64,000 nt of DNA from Magnetovibrio sp. PR-2. GTDB lineage: Bacteria > Pseudomonadota > Alphaproteobacteria > Rhodospirillales > Magnetovibrionaceae. The stretch is from NCBI RefSeq assembly GCF_036689815.1, contig NZ_JBAHUR010000003.1, positions 124,001-188,000 of the forward strand. Direction: 5' to 3'. How positions within the stretch are numbered: the first letter of the stretch is position 1; each line of letters opens with the position of its first letter. The notes under the pieces are model-generated. The model saw only the letters and a program-made list of their open reading frames with translations, searched no databases and was not told the DNA's origin. A program made the position numbers and the translations under genes. Below are positions 1-9,657 of this stretch, one piece after another.

Positions 1-674
1 TGATGGAACTCAGCCACTACGCCGGCTTGGAAACGCACCGCGATACGCATCGCTCGCTCAGCCGCCAAGTGCGCCGCATCTTTGAAGATTATCAAAATAG
101 CCCCTGGAAAGTCAGCGCACACGACATCCGCGACTTTCTTCAGTCCTGGCTGGTTGATCACATCATGGGATCCGACTTCGCCTATCGTGATACATGTTTG
201 GATAATGAACAAGCCCACGACGCTGCGGGCAATGTTGGCTTCTTGGGCGATGGCTCCGATTTTAACAGCTGGGAACATCTGCGCATTATGTTGGTCGACG
301 ACAACCCGAATTTTCGTCGGTTGATCCGCACCATCTTGCGGGCCGTGGGTATTCGCAACATCCAGGTGGTGGACAATGCCCAAGACGGTCTCGACCGTTT
401 GGCGGAGCGCCCGGCGGACATCGTTCTATGCGATTGGGTTATGGAAGAGATGAACGGAACTGAGTTCGCCCACAACGTTAACGAAGTCTTGAATCTACCC
501 ACGCGCGTGGTGTTGCTGACAGGCTATTCGACGGATGTACTGAAGGATCGCTCTAGCGACTTAGGCATTGCCGAATATATTCAAAAGCCGGTGAAAGCGC
601 GCAATCTTCTGGAAACCATTTCGCGCGTGGCCGTAGCTGTAAACCACACGGAAGACCAGATCGCCGCGAGCTGA
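1..674 (+). CDS. Hemerythrin-like domain fused to CheY-type receiver (5' partial)
   Basis: The reading frame is open at the left edge, so the true start lies outside the window. The first 65 or so visible residues look like the C-terminal part of a bacteriohemerythrin: an H-x3-H pair (HRDTH) and later HIMGSD, matching the His/Asp ligands of the di-iron four-helix bundle. After a linker comes a receiver domain (about 93-210) with the acidic pair D99-D100, phosphoacceptor D144 in LCDW, a T/S switch in LLTGY and the lysine of the QKP motif. No output domain follows. Inference: an O2- or redox-linked single-domain response regulator. It resembles the receiver at 41025 (ICDWNM versus LCDWVM). The family of the N-terminal half is less certain because its first helix and ligands are missing. 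Confidence 0.8.
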   Translation, partial: MELSHYAGLETHRDTHRSLSRQVRRIFEDYQNSPWKVSAHDIRDFLQSWLVDHIMGSDFAYRDTCLDNEQAHDAAGNVGFLGDGSDFNSWEHLRIMLVDDNPNFRRLIRTILRAVGIRNIQVVDNAQDGLDRLAERPADIVLCDWVMEEMNGTEFAHNVNEVLNLPTRVVLLTGYSTDVLKDRSSDLGIAEYIQKPVKARNLLETISRVAVAVNHTEDQIAAS

Positions 675-683
675 TCTGGCGTC

Positions 684-1454
684 CTAAAGGCTTAACGCAC
701 ACCATACCGGGGTGTGATCCGACGGCTTTTCCCAGCCGCGTGGCGTTTTGTCGATGCCGCTGGCGCTGAGCTTGTCAGCGGCCTGAGGGCTCAACAGCAA
801 GTGATCAATGCGACACCCTTCGTCCCGGTCCCAAGAGCCCGCGCGATAATCCCACCACGAATAGCGCCCACCCTCAGCATTACAAGCCCGAAACGCGTCT
901 GTCAGACCTAAGTTCACGATGCAACGCAACGCATTGCGGCTTTCAGGCAAATAGAGCGCGTCGCGCGTCCACTTGGACGGATCGTGCACGTCTTGGGGTT
1001 CGGGGATGACGTTGTAATCACCGCCCAACACAAACGGTTCTTCCGTTTTGAGCAGTTCGCGAGCATGGGCATAAAGCCTGCGCATCCAGCGGATTTTGTA
1101 GTCGTATTTCTCCCCGGGGGTGGGGTTGCCGTTGGGCAGGTAGATACAGCCCAGGCGCACACCTTGAACGATGCCTTCGACATAGCGCGCTTGCACGTCT
1201 TCCTCTTCGCCGGGCAAGCGGGTCGCGGTGACTTCGATGGGCGTCTTGGACAAGATTGCCACGCCGTTATAGGTCTTTTGCCCCACCACGGCAGCTTCAT
1301 AGCCCGCGGCGTTCACTTCCATCATCGGGAACTTCTCTTCGACACCTTTGAGCTCTTGCAACAGCACCACGTCCGGCTCGAATTCACCCAGCCATTTGAT
1401 CAAGTGTTCTTGGCGGGCTTTGAGTGAGTTGACGTTCCAGGTGGCGATTTTCAT
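684..1454 (-). CDS. xthA: Exodeoxyribonuclease III
   Basis: A 256-aa AP endonuclease/3'-5' exonuclease of the EEP fold used in base excision repair. The N-terminus MKIATWNVNSLKAR is the classic ExoIII start, with the metal ligand Glu in LLQE at residue 34. GGDYNVIPEPQD carries the catalytic Asp/Asn, WWDYR and CRIDHLLLSP follow, and SDHTPV near the C-terminus carries the catalytic His. I chose the ATG at 1454 rather than an upstream in-frame start because family members begin with MKI(A/T). It lies downstream of erpA on the same strand, separated by a strong terminator, so it probably has its own promoter. Confidence 0.95.
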   Translation of the reverse strand: MKIATWNVNSLKARQEHLIKWLGEFEPDVVLLQELKGVEEKFPMMEVNAAGYEAAVVGQKTYNGVAILSKTPIEVTATRLPGEEEDVQARYVEGIVQGVRLGCIYLPNGNPTPGEKYDYKIRWMRRLYAHARELLKTEEPFVLGGDYNVIPEPQDVHDPSKWTRDALYLPESRNALRCIVNLGLTDAFRACNAEGGRYSWWDYRAGSWDRDEGCRIDHLLLSPQAADKLSASGIDKTPRGWEKPSDHTPVWCALSL

Positions 1455-1470
1455 GTGAGCTAAACCTTCC

Positions 1471-1497
1471 AACAAAAAGACCCGCGAAAGCGGGTCC
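1471..1497 (-). terminator. Intrinsic terminator of erpA
   Basis: Perfect 7-bp stem GACCCGC / GCGGGTC (1479-1485 and 1490-1496) with a GAAA-type tetraloop. On the minus strand it is followed by CTTTTTGTT, so it ends erpA transcription before xthA. Confidence 0.85.
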
Positions 1498-1524
1498 TCT
1501 TGGTAGCACGATTCTGACCGAGGC

Positions 1525-1875
1525 TTAAACCGAGAACGAGCTGCCGCAGCCGCATGTGCTGGACGCGTTCGGGTTGTCCATGGTGAAGTAGTTGCCCATC
1601 AAATCGTTTTTGAAGTCCAACACTGTGCCGCTGACAAAAGGTATGGAGGTCTCGTCCACCACCACGGCAATGCCGTCGCGTTCGAACAGGACGTCGTCGT
1701 CGTTCACTTTGTCATCTAGGCTGAAGTTGTACTGAAAGCCGGAACAACCGCCACCGGTGATGCCGATGCGCAGCTTCATAGCCGGGTTGTTTTCGTTTTC
1801 GATCAAAAGCTTGATGCGGGCCACGGCACCGTCGCCGATTTGCAGGCCTTCTTGAATTTCTGTTGTGTCGGGCAT
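1525..1875 (-). CDS. erpA: A-type iron-sulfur cluster insertion protein (ErpA/IscA family)
   Basis: A 116-aa HesB/IscA-family carrier. The three conserved cysteines are visible: C44 in GGGCSGFQY, and C108 and C110 in the C-terminal CGCGSSFSV. These bind an Fe-S cluster for transfer to apo-targets. The length is typical for the family. ErpA fits better than IscA because of the short acidic N-terminus and the GGGCSGFQY signature, and no isc or suf genes are adjacent. It is divergent from dgt, an arrangement common in alphaproteobacteria. Confidence 0.92.
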   Translation of the reverse strand: MPDTTEIQEGLQIGDGAVARIKLLIENENNPAMKLRIGITGGGCSGFQYNFSLDDKVNDDDVLFERDGIAVVVDETSIPFVSGTVLDFKNDLMGNYFTMDNPNASSTCGCGSSFSV

Positions 1876-1985
1876 TTGGACCTCTTTGAGGGTATCTTAT
1901 TCGGGAAATCTTATATTAACCGATTTCACCCAATATGTAAGCGCAAATGCTTGCTCCACAAGGGGCGTCGGAGTAGGTTCCCCGC

Positions 1986-3185
1986 ATGAATACGTCATTA
2001 GAAAATCTGGCCACATTCGCGTGCATCCCGGAACAAAGCCGGGGGCGTCTGCATGCCGAGCCTGAAAGTGCCACGCGCAGCTGCTATCAGCGTGACCGCG
2101 ATCGCATCATTCATGCGGCTGCGTTTCGGCGTTTGCAGTACAAAACCCAGGTGTTCGTGAACCACGAAGGCGACTTTTTCAGGACGCGCCTGACCCATTC
2201 ATTGGAAGTTTCCCAGATCGCGCGCTCCATCGCGCAGAACTTGGAGCTGAACCAATATTTGGCCGAAACCCTGGCCTTGGCGCATGACATGGGCCACACG
2301 CCCTTTGGTCATGCGGGCGAGTTCGCGCTGGAAGATTTGATGGAGCCGTTCGGCGGGTTTGATCACAACGCCCAGTCCTTGCGCGTCGTGACCAAGCTGG
2401 AACAGCGCTACGCCGATTTTGACGGGCTGAACCTCACCTGGGAAACCCTGGAAGGGGTGGTCAAGCACAACGGCCCGCTGACGGGTGTTGAGGGTGCCAA
2501 GCCGCTGCCCTGGGCGATTGTCGAATATGCCAAGGATCACGATTTAGAGCTGGGCACCTACGCCTCAGCCGAAGCGCAAATCGCCGCCGTGTCCGACGAT
2601 GTGGCCTACAATAACCACGACATTGACGACGGCCTACGCGCTGGGCTGTTCACCGTGAACGACATCCGCGAAGTGGATTTTGTCGGCAAGACCTTTGCAG
2701 AGGTGGAAAAAAAGTATCCGGAACTGGACTTTTCACGCACCGTGCACGAAGTCGTGCGCCGCACCATCGGCATGATGGTTGAAGACATTTTGAAAGAATC
2801 TCGTGTGCGCTTGGCCGATGCAAAACCGAAGAGTGTTGAGGATATCCGCACCTATGGTGAGCCTTTGATCGCGTTTACCGACGAAATGGCGAAAAACGAC
2901 CGGGAGCTCAAAGCCTTCTTGTTCCCCAATATGTACCGCCATTACAAGCTCAACCGCATGACGTCCAAAGCGCGCCGCGTGGTGCAAGACCTGTTCGCGC
3001 TATTTCTAGCCGAGCCCGGAACCCTGCCCACCGAATGGCAAGAGGGCACCACCGGCCCGAACGATGAGTTGACGGCGCGCGTGGTTGCGGACTATATCGC
3101 CGGGATGACGGACCGCCATGCCTTGGATGAACACAAACGTCTGTTCGATTTGCAGGCCCGCACCAGCGATTTCTCGTTGGGCTAA
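1986..3185 (+). CDS. dgt: dGTPase-like HD-domain deoxynucleoside triphosphohydrolase
   Basis: A 399-aa HD-superfamily enzyme that hydrolyses dNTPs to deoxynucleoside and triphosphate. HD metal ligands are visible: H71 in RLTHSLEV, H100-D101 in LALAHDMGHTPFGHAGE, and a later Asp in VSDDVAYNNHD. The N-terminal R(D/T)xFxxDRDRIIHxxAFRRL pattern is typical of the type 2 dGTPase subfamily. An ATG at 1986 preceded by a GGAGTAGG-like ribosome site sets the start. It lies immediately upstream of argS, 28 bp away, and probably shares its transcript. Confidence 0.93.
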   Translation: MNTSLENLATFACIPEQSRGRLHAEPESATRSCYQRDRDRIIHAAAFRRLQYKTQVFVNHEGDFFRTRLTHSLEVSQIARSIAQNLELNQYLAETLALAHDMGHTPFGHAGEFALEDLMEPFGGFDHNAQSLRVVTKLEQRYADFDGLNLTWETLEGVVKHNGPLTGVEGAKPLPWAIVEYAKDHDLELGTYASAEAQIAAVSDDVAYNNHDIDDGLRAGLFTVNDIREVDFVGKTFAEVEKKYPELDFSRTVHEVVRRTIGMMVEDILKESRVRLADAKPKSVEDIRTYGEPLIAFTDEMAKNDRELKAFLFPNMYRHYKLNRMTSKARRVVQDLFALFLAEPGTLPTEWQEGTTGPNDELTARVVADYIAGMTDRHALDEHKRLFDLQARTSDFSLG

Positions 3186-3213
3186 GATTTAAAAGTTTCA
3201 GGACTTAAAGCTG

Positions 3214-4965
3214 ATGAACTTGTTTACCCACTTTCGCGACCAAATCGCGGGATTGATTGATGAATTGGCCCAAGCGGGCGAACTGCCCCAAGGCTTGGAT
3301 TTAAGCCGCATCACGGTGGAGCCGCCGCGCGATGCGTCGCACGGCGATGTGACCACCAACGCCGCCATGCTGTTGGCCAAGCCCGCGAAAAAGAACCCGC
3401 GCCAAATTGCAGCGCTGTTGGCGTCAAAGGTCGAAGACCTGGACGGGGTTACGGGGGTCGAGATCGCTGGTCCGGGCTTCATCAACATGCGTTTGGGTGA
3501 TGATTTTTGGCAAGCGCGCCTGCGCGACATCTTGGACACCGGAAAGGCTTATGGCGATAGTGCCATTGGTGCCGATCAGAAGGTCAATGTCGAATACGTG
3601 TCCGCCAATCCCACGGGGCCCATGCACGTGGGCCATGCGCGTGGTGCGGTGTTTGGCGATGCGCTGGCCGCATTGTTGGAAAAAGCAGGCTTTGCTGTGA
3701 GCCGCGAATACTACATCAATGATGCTGGTGCTCAGGTTGACGTATTGGCGCGCTCGCTGCATTTGCGTTACCGCGAAGCCTTAGGCGAAGACATCGGCGA
3801 TATTCCCGAAGGTTTGTACCCCGGCGACTATTTGGTGGAGCCGGGTCAGGCGTTGGCCAAACGCGACGGTGATAAATGGAAGGGTATTGACGAAGCCGAG
3901 TGGCTGCCCACCATCCGCGATTTCGCGATTGAAGCTATGATGGACATGATCCGCGACGACTTGAAGGCTTTGGGTGTGGAACACGCCGTGTTCTCGTCCG
4001 AGCGCGAACTGGTCCGTGCCGGCAAGGTTGACGAAGCCCTGGATTTTCTCAAAGAAAACGGCTTGATCTACGAAGGTGTGTTGGAACCGCCCAAAGGCAA
4101 ACTGCCCGACGATTGGGAAGAGCGCGAACAGACCTTGTTCAAAGCCTCCGACTTTGGCGACGATGTGGACCGCCCTGTCATGAAGTCCGACGGGTCTTGG
4201 ACCTACTTCGCCACCGACATGGCGTACCACCTGGACAAATACCGTCGCGGTTTTGGCGATATGATCGACGTCTGGGGTGCGGACCACGGTGGTTACGTCA
4301 AACGCATGCAAGCGGCCATCAAGGCGCTCACCGGCGGTGAGGGGGCTTTGGATGTGAAGCTCTGCAACATGGTTTCGTTGTCCGAAAACGGCCAGCCCGT
4401 GAAGATGTCCAAGCGGGCAGGCACGTTTGTGACCCTGCGCGACGTGGTTGAAAAAGTCGGCAAAGACGTGGTGCGTTTCATCATGCTCACGCGCAAAAAT
4501 GACATGAACTTGGAATTTGACTTTGCAAAAGTTCAAGAGCAGTCCAAAGACAATCCGGTATTTTATGTGCAATACGCCCATGCCCGGGTGAATTCTGCAC
4601 GGCGTATGGCCAAGGACGAACTGGGCGATGTGATTACGGACGATGCCGTGCACGGCGCGAACTTGGGCCGGTTAACGGACGAAAGTGAATTGGCGCTGTT
4701 GAAGCTTTTGAGCCAGTGGCCGCGCATTGTCGATAGTGCGGCCCTTCACCACGAACCACATCGCATCGCGTTCTTCTTGAACGACGTGGCGGCCGAGTTC
4801 CATGGCCTGTGGAATAAAGGTAACAAAGACAAAGGTTTGCGCTTTGTGATTGCAGATGACGCCGAGCTTACCTTGGCGCGTTTGGCGATGATCCAGGGTG
4901 TGGCGAACGTGATTGGGTCGGGTCTTGACGTTTTTGGCGTTAAACCTGTCCAAGAAATGCGTTAA
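3214..4965 (+). CDS. argS: Arginyl-tRNA synthetase
   Basis: A 583-aa class I synthetase charging tRNA-Arg. It contains the N-terminal additional domain (about 1-100), the HIGH-type signature as HVGH at residues 138-141 ([16 protein letters not shown]), and the KMSKR loop around residue 397 ([12 protein letters not shown]). The anticodon-binding DALR helix bundle follows at the C-terminus ([14 protein letters not shown] onward). Length is normal for the family. It sits between dgt and the SPOR-domain gene, the usual alphaproteobacterial order. Confidence 0.97.
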   Translation: MNLFTHFRDQIAGLIDELAQAGELPQGLDLSRITVEPPRDASHGDVTTNAAMLLAKPAKKNPRQIAALLASKVEDLDGVTGVEIAGPGFINMRLGDDFWQARLRDILDTGKAYGDSAIGADQKVNVEYVSANPTGPMHVGHARGAVFGDALAALLEKAGFAVSREYYINDAGAQVDVLARSLHLRYREALGEDIGDIPEGLYPGDYLVEPGQALAKRDGDKWKGIDEAEWLPTIRDFAIEAMMDMIRDDLKALGVEHAVFSSERELVRAGKVDEALDFLKENGLIYEGVLEPPKGKLPDDWEEREQTLFKASDFGDDVDRPVMKSDGSWTYFATDMAYHLDKYRRGFGDMIDVWGADHGGYVKRMQAAIKALTGGEGALDVKLCNMVSLSENGQPVKMSKRAGTFVTLRDVVEKVGKDVVRFIMLTRKNDMNLEFDFAKVQEQSKDNPVFYVQYAHARVNSARRMAKDELGDVITDDAVHGANLGRLTDESELALLKLLSQWPRIVDSAALHHEPHRIAFFLNDVAAEFHGLWNKGNKDKGLRFVIADDAELTLARLAMIQGVANVIGSGLDVFGVKPVQEMR

Positions 4966-5006
4966 TGCCAAAAAAGCGTTAACCATTTCGGTCTAAGATT
5001 CGCGTC

Positions 5007-5945
5007 ATGATAAACCAAAACGATTCGCACGGTGACTTCGAGGTTGAAGACGGTTACGACGAAAACGTACCCGACGCTTCCGAGTTGCTGGATTTTGAGC
5101 TCATCGCCAAAAGCCCGCAGGAAAAAAGCAGCGGCTTGTGGCTGTGGTTGGTCCTCATCTTAGTCTTGGCCGGAGGTGGCTGGGCCGGGTGGATGTATCT
5201 GCAGGACGCGGACGACATGGCCGCTCAAGCCCCGGGCAACGTTCCGGTCATTGAAGCGCCGAAATTCGCCTTGAAAGAAAAGCCTGCCGACCCCGGTGGC
5301 ATGAGCGTGCCGGACCGGGACAAACTGGTCTATGACCGCATGGCGGGTGACCAAGTGACGGGCTCGGGCGCGCAAGTGGAACGCTTGCTGCCGCCGCCGG
5401 AAACACCGTTGGAGCCGCCCAAATCCATCGCTCCACAAACACCGCCTGCACCAATTGCGAAACCTGTTGAAGAGGTCGCGAAAGCTGACCCAACGCCTCC
5501 CGCCCCGCCGCCGCCACCGGCTGCGAAGCCTGAACCCAAACCCGAACCCAAGCCGGAACCGAAGCCTGAGCCAGTGGCTAAAGTTGAGCCGAAACCGACA
5601 CCGAAGCCTGCGCCTGCGCCTGTGGTTAAAGCCCCAGAACCCAAGCCGACACCGGCACCGGCTGCTGCGACAACCAAAGCCACAGGCACGGCGGGCAAAG
5701 GCTACATGATTCAGCTTTCCGCCGTGCGCAATGAGAACAATGCCAAGGGTGAATGGGCGCGTTTGTCGAAGAAGCACCCGGATATCCTGGGTGGTTTGGA
5801 ATTGGTCGTTCAACGGGCCGATCTGGGCGCTAAGGGTGTGTTTTACCGTGTGCGTGGCGGCTGGTTCGTCAATCGCGGTGAAGCCAAGGCCGTCTGCGAC
5901 GCCCTCAAAAAACGCTCTGTGGGGTGCTTGATTGCCAAGCCCTAA
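5007..5945 (+). CDS. SPOR-domain membrane protein, proline-rich periplasmic linker
   Basis: A 312-aa bitopic protein. Residues 1-42 are acidic and cytoplasmic, 43-64 form one transmembrane helix (LWLWLVLILVLAGGGWAG), and about 75-230 are a Pro/Lys/Glu-rich linker. The linker includes a tandem KPEP run at about residues 174-189. Residues 231-312 form a SPOR domain, which binds denuded septal peptidoglycan. It overlaps nagZ by 14 nt, so the two are translationally linked and both act on cell-wall glycan. Inference: a cell-division-associated peptidoglycan-binding protein similar in layout to FtsN/DedD. Confidence 0.88.
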   Translation: MINQNDSHGDFEVEDGYDENVPDASELLDFELIAKSPQEKSSGLWLWLVLILVLAGGGWAGWMYLQDADDMAAQAPGNVPVIEAPKFALKEKPADPGGMSVPDRDKLVYDRMAGDQVTGSGAQVERLLPPPETPLEPPKSIAPQTPPAPIAKPVEEVAKADPTPPAPPPPPAAKPEPKPEPKPEPKPEPVAKVEPKPTPKPAPAPVVKAPEPKPTPAPAAATTKATGTAGKGYMIQLSAVRNENNAKGEWARLSKKHPDILGGLELVVQRADLGAKGVFYRVRGGWFVNRGEAKAVCDALKKRSVGCLIAKP

Positions 5946-6963
5946 GCCATTAGCCGCCGTCTTCGGCTGTGCTGGGACAGAACTCAGCGCCGAAGAACGG
6001 GCGTTTTTCCAAGACGTCCAGCCGCTGGGCTTTATCTTGTTTCAACGAAACTGTGAAAATCCCGACCAAGTCAAAGCTTTGGTCGCGGATTTGCGCCGTT
6101 GTGTGAACCACGGCACGGCTCCGGTCCTGATTGACCAAGAAGGCGGCCGGGTGGCGCGCCTCAAACCGCCCCATTGGCCCGAATTCCCTACAGCCAAGGC
6201 CTATGCAGCGCTTTACGCCAAAGACCCCATGGCGGGCGTTGACGCCGCGTTTTTGGGCGGTCGGTTGATTGGTGAAGAATTGACGCAGTTGGATATCACC
6301 GTCGACTGCGCACCGGTTTTGGACGTGCCGCAACCGGGCGCGGACCCCATCATCGGCGACCGGGCGTTTGGTGAAGATATTGAGACCATCCAAGTCTTGG
6401 CGAAGGCGTTTATGGACGGTTTGATGAAGTCCGGCGTGGCCCCGGTGATCAAGCACATCCCCGGTCATGGCCGGGCGTTGGTGGACAGTCACAAAGATTT
6501 ACCTGTCGTGGATGTGGATAAATCCACTTTGGCCGCGGTCGACTTCCCCCCATTTCGTGCCCTGCACATGGCCGCCTGGGCCATGACAGCGCATGTTGTG
6601 TACACGGATTTGGACGCGGATAATCCCGCGACCTTGTCGGTGCATGTGATTTCTCAAATCATTCGAAAAGAGCTGAGATTTCAAGGGCTTTTGGTGTCCG
6701 ATGACCTGTCCATGAAGGCACTGTCAGGCAGCTTTTCCGAGCGCGCATCTGCCTGCTTGGCTGCGGGCTGCGACGTGGCGCTGCACTGCAATGGCGACAT
6801 GGAAGAAATGGTGCACGTCGCCGAAGGTTCTTCGGTGATGACGAGCAAGGCCTGGGCGCGCTATAAGATGGGTGAACTTCACCGCACCAGTGCTGCTCAA
6901 GCGTTCGAGACTGAGGAGGACTGGCGCAACGCCCGCCTTCGTTTCGACACCTTGATGGGGTAA
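5932..6963 (+). CDS. nagZ: Beta-N-acetylhexosaminidase (GH3), peptidoglycan recycling
   Basis: A 343-aa glycoside hydrolase family 3 enzyme that releases GlcNAc from GlcNAc-anhydroMurNAc peptides in the cytosol. Visible signatures are IDQEGGRVARL, the K-H-(F/I)-PGHG-x-DSH loop (KHIPGHGRALVDSHKDLP) carrying the general acid/base His, and the nucleophile Asp in SDDLSMKAL. The start is a TTG at 5932 inside the end of the SPOR gene; no ATG lies near the conserved N-terminus. The position between the SPOR protein and an M50 protease is conserved in alphaproteobacteria. Confidence 0.93.
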   Translation: MPSPKPLAAVFGCAGTELSAEERAFFQDVQPLGFILFQRNCENPDQVKALVADLRRCVNHGTAPVLIDQEGGRVARLKPPHWPEFPTAKAYAALYAKDPMAGVDAAFLGGRLIGEELTQLDITVDCAPVLDVPQPGADPIIGDRAFGEDIETIQVLAKAFMDGLMKSGVAPVIKHIPGHGRALVDSHKDLPVVDVDKSTLAAVDFPPFRALHMAAWAMTAHVVYTDLDADNPATLSVHVISQIIRKELRFQGLLVSDDLSMKALSGSFSERASACLAAGCDVALHCNGDMEEMVHVAEGSSVMTSKAWARYKMGELHRTSAAQAFETEEDWRNARLRFDTLMG

Positions 6964-6976
6964 TTCCTCCACTTCC

Positions 6977-7675
6977 ATGATGGATTTTGATTTTTACCAA
7001 TTTTTGGTCGTGGCCTCCGTTTGGGTCATACCTGTGTTGCTGGCCGTGACGTTGCACGAAGCCGCGCACGGCTGGGTCGCGTCCAAACTGGGCGACGACA
7101 CGGCTTTGCGTATGGGCCGGGTGACGTTCAATCCGTTCAAACACATTGATCTGTTCGGCACAATCTTGATGCCTGCAGGGCTTTTGCTGGTTTCGGGCGG
7201 GCAGTTCATGTTCGGATTCGCCAAGCCCGTACCTGTGAATTTTTACAATTTACGCTCACCCCGGCGCGATATGGTCTTGGTCGCGGCTGCTGGGCCTGGG
7301 GCAAACCTGTTGATTGCAACCGTGTCTGCGCTCTTGCTGCATGTGGTGGCGTATATCCCGGAAACGATGACGTTGTGGACGGCAGAAAATCTCATTAATT
7401 TGATTAAAATCAACGTGATATTGGCTGTGTTCAATCTGTTGCCCTTGCCGCCGTTGGACGGTGGGCGCATAGCCGTTGGGGTCTTGCCCCAGCCCTTCGC
7501 CGGTCAGTTGGCGCGGCTCGAGCGTGCTGGATTTGGCATCTTGATTTTCCTCCTGTTTATCCTGCCTTGGATTGGTGGCAAGATCGGGGCCGATTTGGAC
7601 TTCTTGTCCACCGTGATTTTGGTGCCATCTCAGTGGGTGATGGAAGCCATCGTCACCATCACCGGAATTAATTAG
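6977..7675 (+). CDS. Site-2-protease-family (M50) membrane metalloprotease
   Basis: A 232-aa polytopic membrane protein of the short M50/Rip3-like group. The zinc motif HEAAH is at residues 27-31 within the first membrane segment, and the third ligand lies in NLLPLPPLDGGR near residue 165. There is no PDZ or CBS domain. Cleavage substrate is unknown; family members perform intramembrane proteolysis. It lies 13 bp after nagZ and 12 bp before scpA, so it is likely one transcript with both. Confidence 0.88.
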   Translation: MMDFDFYQFLVVASVWVIPVLLAVTLHEAAHGWVASKLGDDTALRMGRVTFNPFKHIDLFGTILMPAGLLLVSGGQFMFGFAKPVPVNFYNLRSPRRDMVLVAAAGPGANLLIATVSALLLHVVAYIPETMTLWTAENLINLIKINVILAVFNLLPLPPLDGGRIAVGVLPQPFAGQLARLERAGFGILIFLLFILPWIGGKIGADLDFLSTVILVPSQWVMEAIVTITGIN

Positions 7676-7687
7676 TTTGGGGACCGC

Positions 7688-8584
7688 ATGTCAGACGACG
7701 TGACATATCTATCCGATGACGAAGAGGACGACGGCCTGCCTGAAATGCCGACCATTTCCCCGTTTGAGGTGGAACTGGACGGCTACGCGGGCCCCATTGA
7801 CGTCCTGTTGTCTTTGGCGCGCGACCAAAAGGTGGATTTGATCCACATCTCCATCGTGCAGTTGGCGGACCAATACCTGAAATTTGTGGCTGAAGCCCGG
7901 CGCAAGAACCTGGAGCTTGCCGCCGATTATCTGGTGATGGCGGCGTGGCTGGCGTATCTGAAGTCGCGTCTTTTGATTCCGGATATGTCTACGGAAGAAG
8001 AACCCACGGGTGAAGAACTTGCCGCCGCCCTGCAATTCCAGCTGCAACGCTTGGAAGCCATGCAAAAGGCCGGAGCCGGGCTGATGGCGCGTGCGCGCTT
8101 GGGCCAGGATTTTTATTCGCGAGGTGCGCGCGAGCGTTTCCGCACCACGCAGCGCACCATTTTCGACGCGACCCTGACGGATTTGATCCAGGCCTATGCC
8201 GAGCACAAAGCCCGTAACACCAAGACCAAGTCCTTGCATATCGAGCAATCTTGGGAGCTGCACGCCATTGAGGACGCTTTGGTGCGACTGAGGTCCTTGG
8301 TCGGTCATACGCCCGGCTGGCGCACCTTGACGAGCTTCCTGCCCGAAGATCTGCAAACCCCCATTACGCGCCGTTCCGCGACGGCGGCAACGTTTGGCGC
8401 GGTCTTGCAACTGGCCAAAGAGGGCCGCTTGAAAATTCGCCAAGACGGAACCTATGGTGAGATTTATTTCCAAACCACGGACGATTGGACCAAGCCCTAT
8501 GCTCACGATGAAAATGTGGGTGCAGACGGGGAGACCTCGGACGATGAATGGTCTGAAGTTGAAGGGGCCCAGGACGAAGAATGA
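7688..8584 (+). CDS. scpA: Segregation and condensation protein A
   Basis: A 298-aa kleisin subunit of the SMC-ScpAB chromosome condensation complex. The N-terminal helical region (FEVELDGYAGPIDVLLSLARDQKVDLIHISI) and the winged-helix C-terminal region (ATFGAVLQLAKEGRLKIRQDGTYGEIYF) match ScpA. The extreme N- and C-termini are acidic. Its stop overlaps the scpB start in an ATGA, indicating coupled translation of the two partners. Confidence 0.94.
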   Translation: MSDDVTYLSDDEEDDGLPEMPTISPFEVELDGYAGPIDVLLSLARDQKVDLIHISIVQLADQYLKFVAEARRKNLELAADYLVMAAWLAYLKSRLLIPDMSTEEEPTGEELAAALQFQLQRLEAMQKAGAGLMARARLGQDFYSRGARERFRTTQRTIFDATLTDLIQAYAEHKARNTKTKSLHIEQSWELHAIEDALVRLRSLVGHTPGWRTLTSFLPEDLQTPITRRSATAATFGAVLQLAKEGRLKIRQDGTYGEIYFQTTDDWTKPYAHDENVGADGETSDDEWSEVEGAQDEE

Positions 8585-9657
8585 CTGAAAACGACAACGA
8601 ACCGAACGACATGATGGACGACGAACCCCCTATGGGCGGTGATGAAGCGGCAGAGGTGGAAACCGAACAAGCCGCTGACGCCGCGCCTGCAAAACCTCTC
8701 GACCGCGAAGCCCAGATCAAAGCTGCCAACGCTGCGTTTGACGAGCTGGAAGACGACGAACTGGACGATATCGAAGAGGCCGAGACCCAAGAGATCGATC
8801 CCGAGCTTGTGCGCTTGCTGGAAGCCGTGCTGTTTGCGTCCAGCGAACCGGTGTCTGAGCGTTCGCTATCGGCGCGCTTGCCCGAAGGTGTCTACGTAAA
8901 GCCTTTGTTGAAAGAGCTGATGGGCTTTTACGAAGGCCGGGGGGTGCTTTTGGTGCGCCGTGGGGGCTCTTGGGCGTTCCGCACGGCTCCGGACCTAGGT
9001 CAGCGTCTGAACTTAGAAGTCGAAGTTTCCAAAAAACTGTCGCGCGCGGCCATTGAAACGCTGGCGATTATTGCCTATCACCAGCCCGTCACCCGCGCCG
9101 AAATCGAAGAAATCCGCGGTGTCTCGCTGTCCAAGGGCACGCTGGACTTGTTGTTTGAAGAAACCTGGATCAAACCGCGCGGTCGTCGCGAAACACCGGG
9201 CCGACCCATGCAGTGGGGCACGTCGGACAACTTCTTGGACCACTTCGGTCTGGCCAGCGTCAGCGAGCTGCCGGGCTTGAAAGAGCTGCGCGCCATGGGC
9301 CTGTTGGATTCCCGCCCGGCCATTCAGGCGTACTCTTCACGCGCCGATATGCAGTCGTCCGAAGAAGTGCAAAAGAACATGGAATTCAAAGAATCCGAAA
9401 TTGTGCGCGCCGAAACCCATGCAGAAGACGCCGACGTCACGGTGCCTGCGTTGGACAACACGCCCTTGGAAGAAGCCATCGAAGCGACCATTCCCGCGCC
9501 AGAACCGGAGCCGGAGCCTGAGGAAGAGCTGGACGCTTCTGGAGCCACAAAACGCACGGCGGACAAGCTCGACGCGGCCATGGAAGCGGTTGCGGGTGCG
9601 GTCAAAAGTGCCGTTGAGGCGCTTGAGCGAGAAGAGGACGAAGACGAAGAAGTTTAA
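8581..9657 (+). CDS. scpB: Segregation and condensation protein B with long acidic tails
   Basis: A 358-aa ScpB. The conserved tandem winged-helix core (about residues 75-245) includes LLEAVLFASSEPVSE, LAIIAYHQPVTRAEIEEIRGVS and ETPGRPMQWGTSDNFLDHFGL. The family is usually about 180-220 aa; here acidic, low-complexity extensions of roughly 70 residues at the N-terminus and 110 at the C-terminus flank the core. Such tails occur in other alphaproteobacterial ScpB proteins. It acts with ScpA and SMC. Confidence 0.93.
   Translation: MTENDNEPNDMMDDEPPMGGDEAAEVETEQAADAAPAKPLDREAQIKAANAAFDELEDDELDDIEEAETQEIDPELVRLLEAVLFASSEPVSERSLSARLPEGVYVKPLLKELMGFYEGRGVLLVRRGGSWAFRTAPDLGQRLNLEVEVSKKLSRAAIETLAIIAYHQPVTRAEIEEIRGVSLSKGTLDLLFEETWIKPRGRRETPGRPMQWGTSDNFLDHFGLASVSELPGLKELRAMGLLDSRPAIQAYSSRADMQSSEEVQKNMEFKESEIVRAETHAEDADVTVPALDNTPLEEAIEATIPAPEPEPEPEEELDASGATKRTADKLDAAMEAVAGAVKSAVEALEREEDEDEEV

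Noticed and set aside
3781-4653. 290-codon open frame on the minus strand
   Set aside because: Antisense to argS, which has complete HIGH and KMSKR motifs.
5520-5580. Tandem KPEP-coding repeats as a contingency-type microsatellite
   Set aside because: The repeat unit keeps frame and lies in a linker where length changes are harmless; there is no sign of phase variation.
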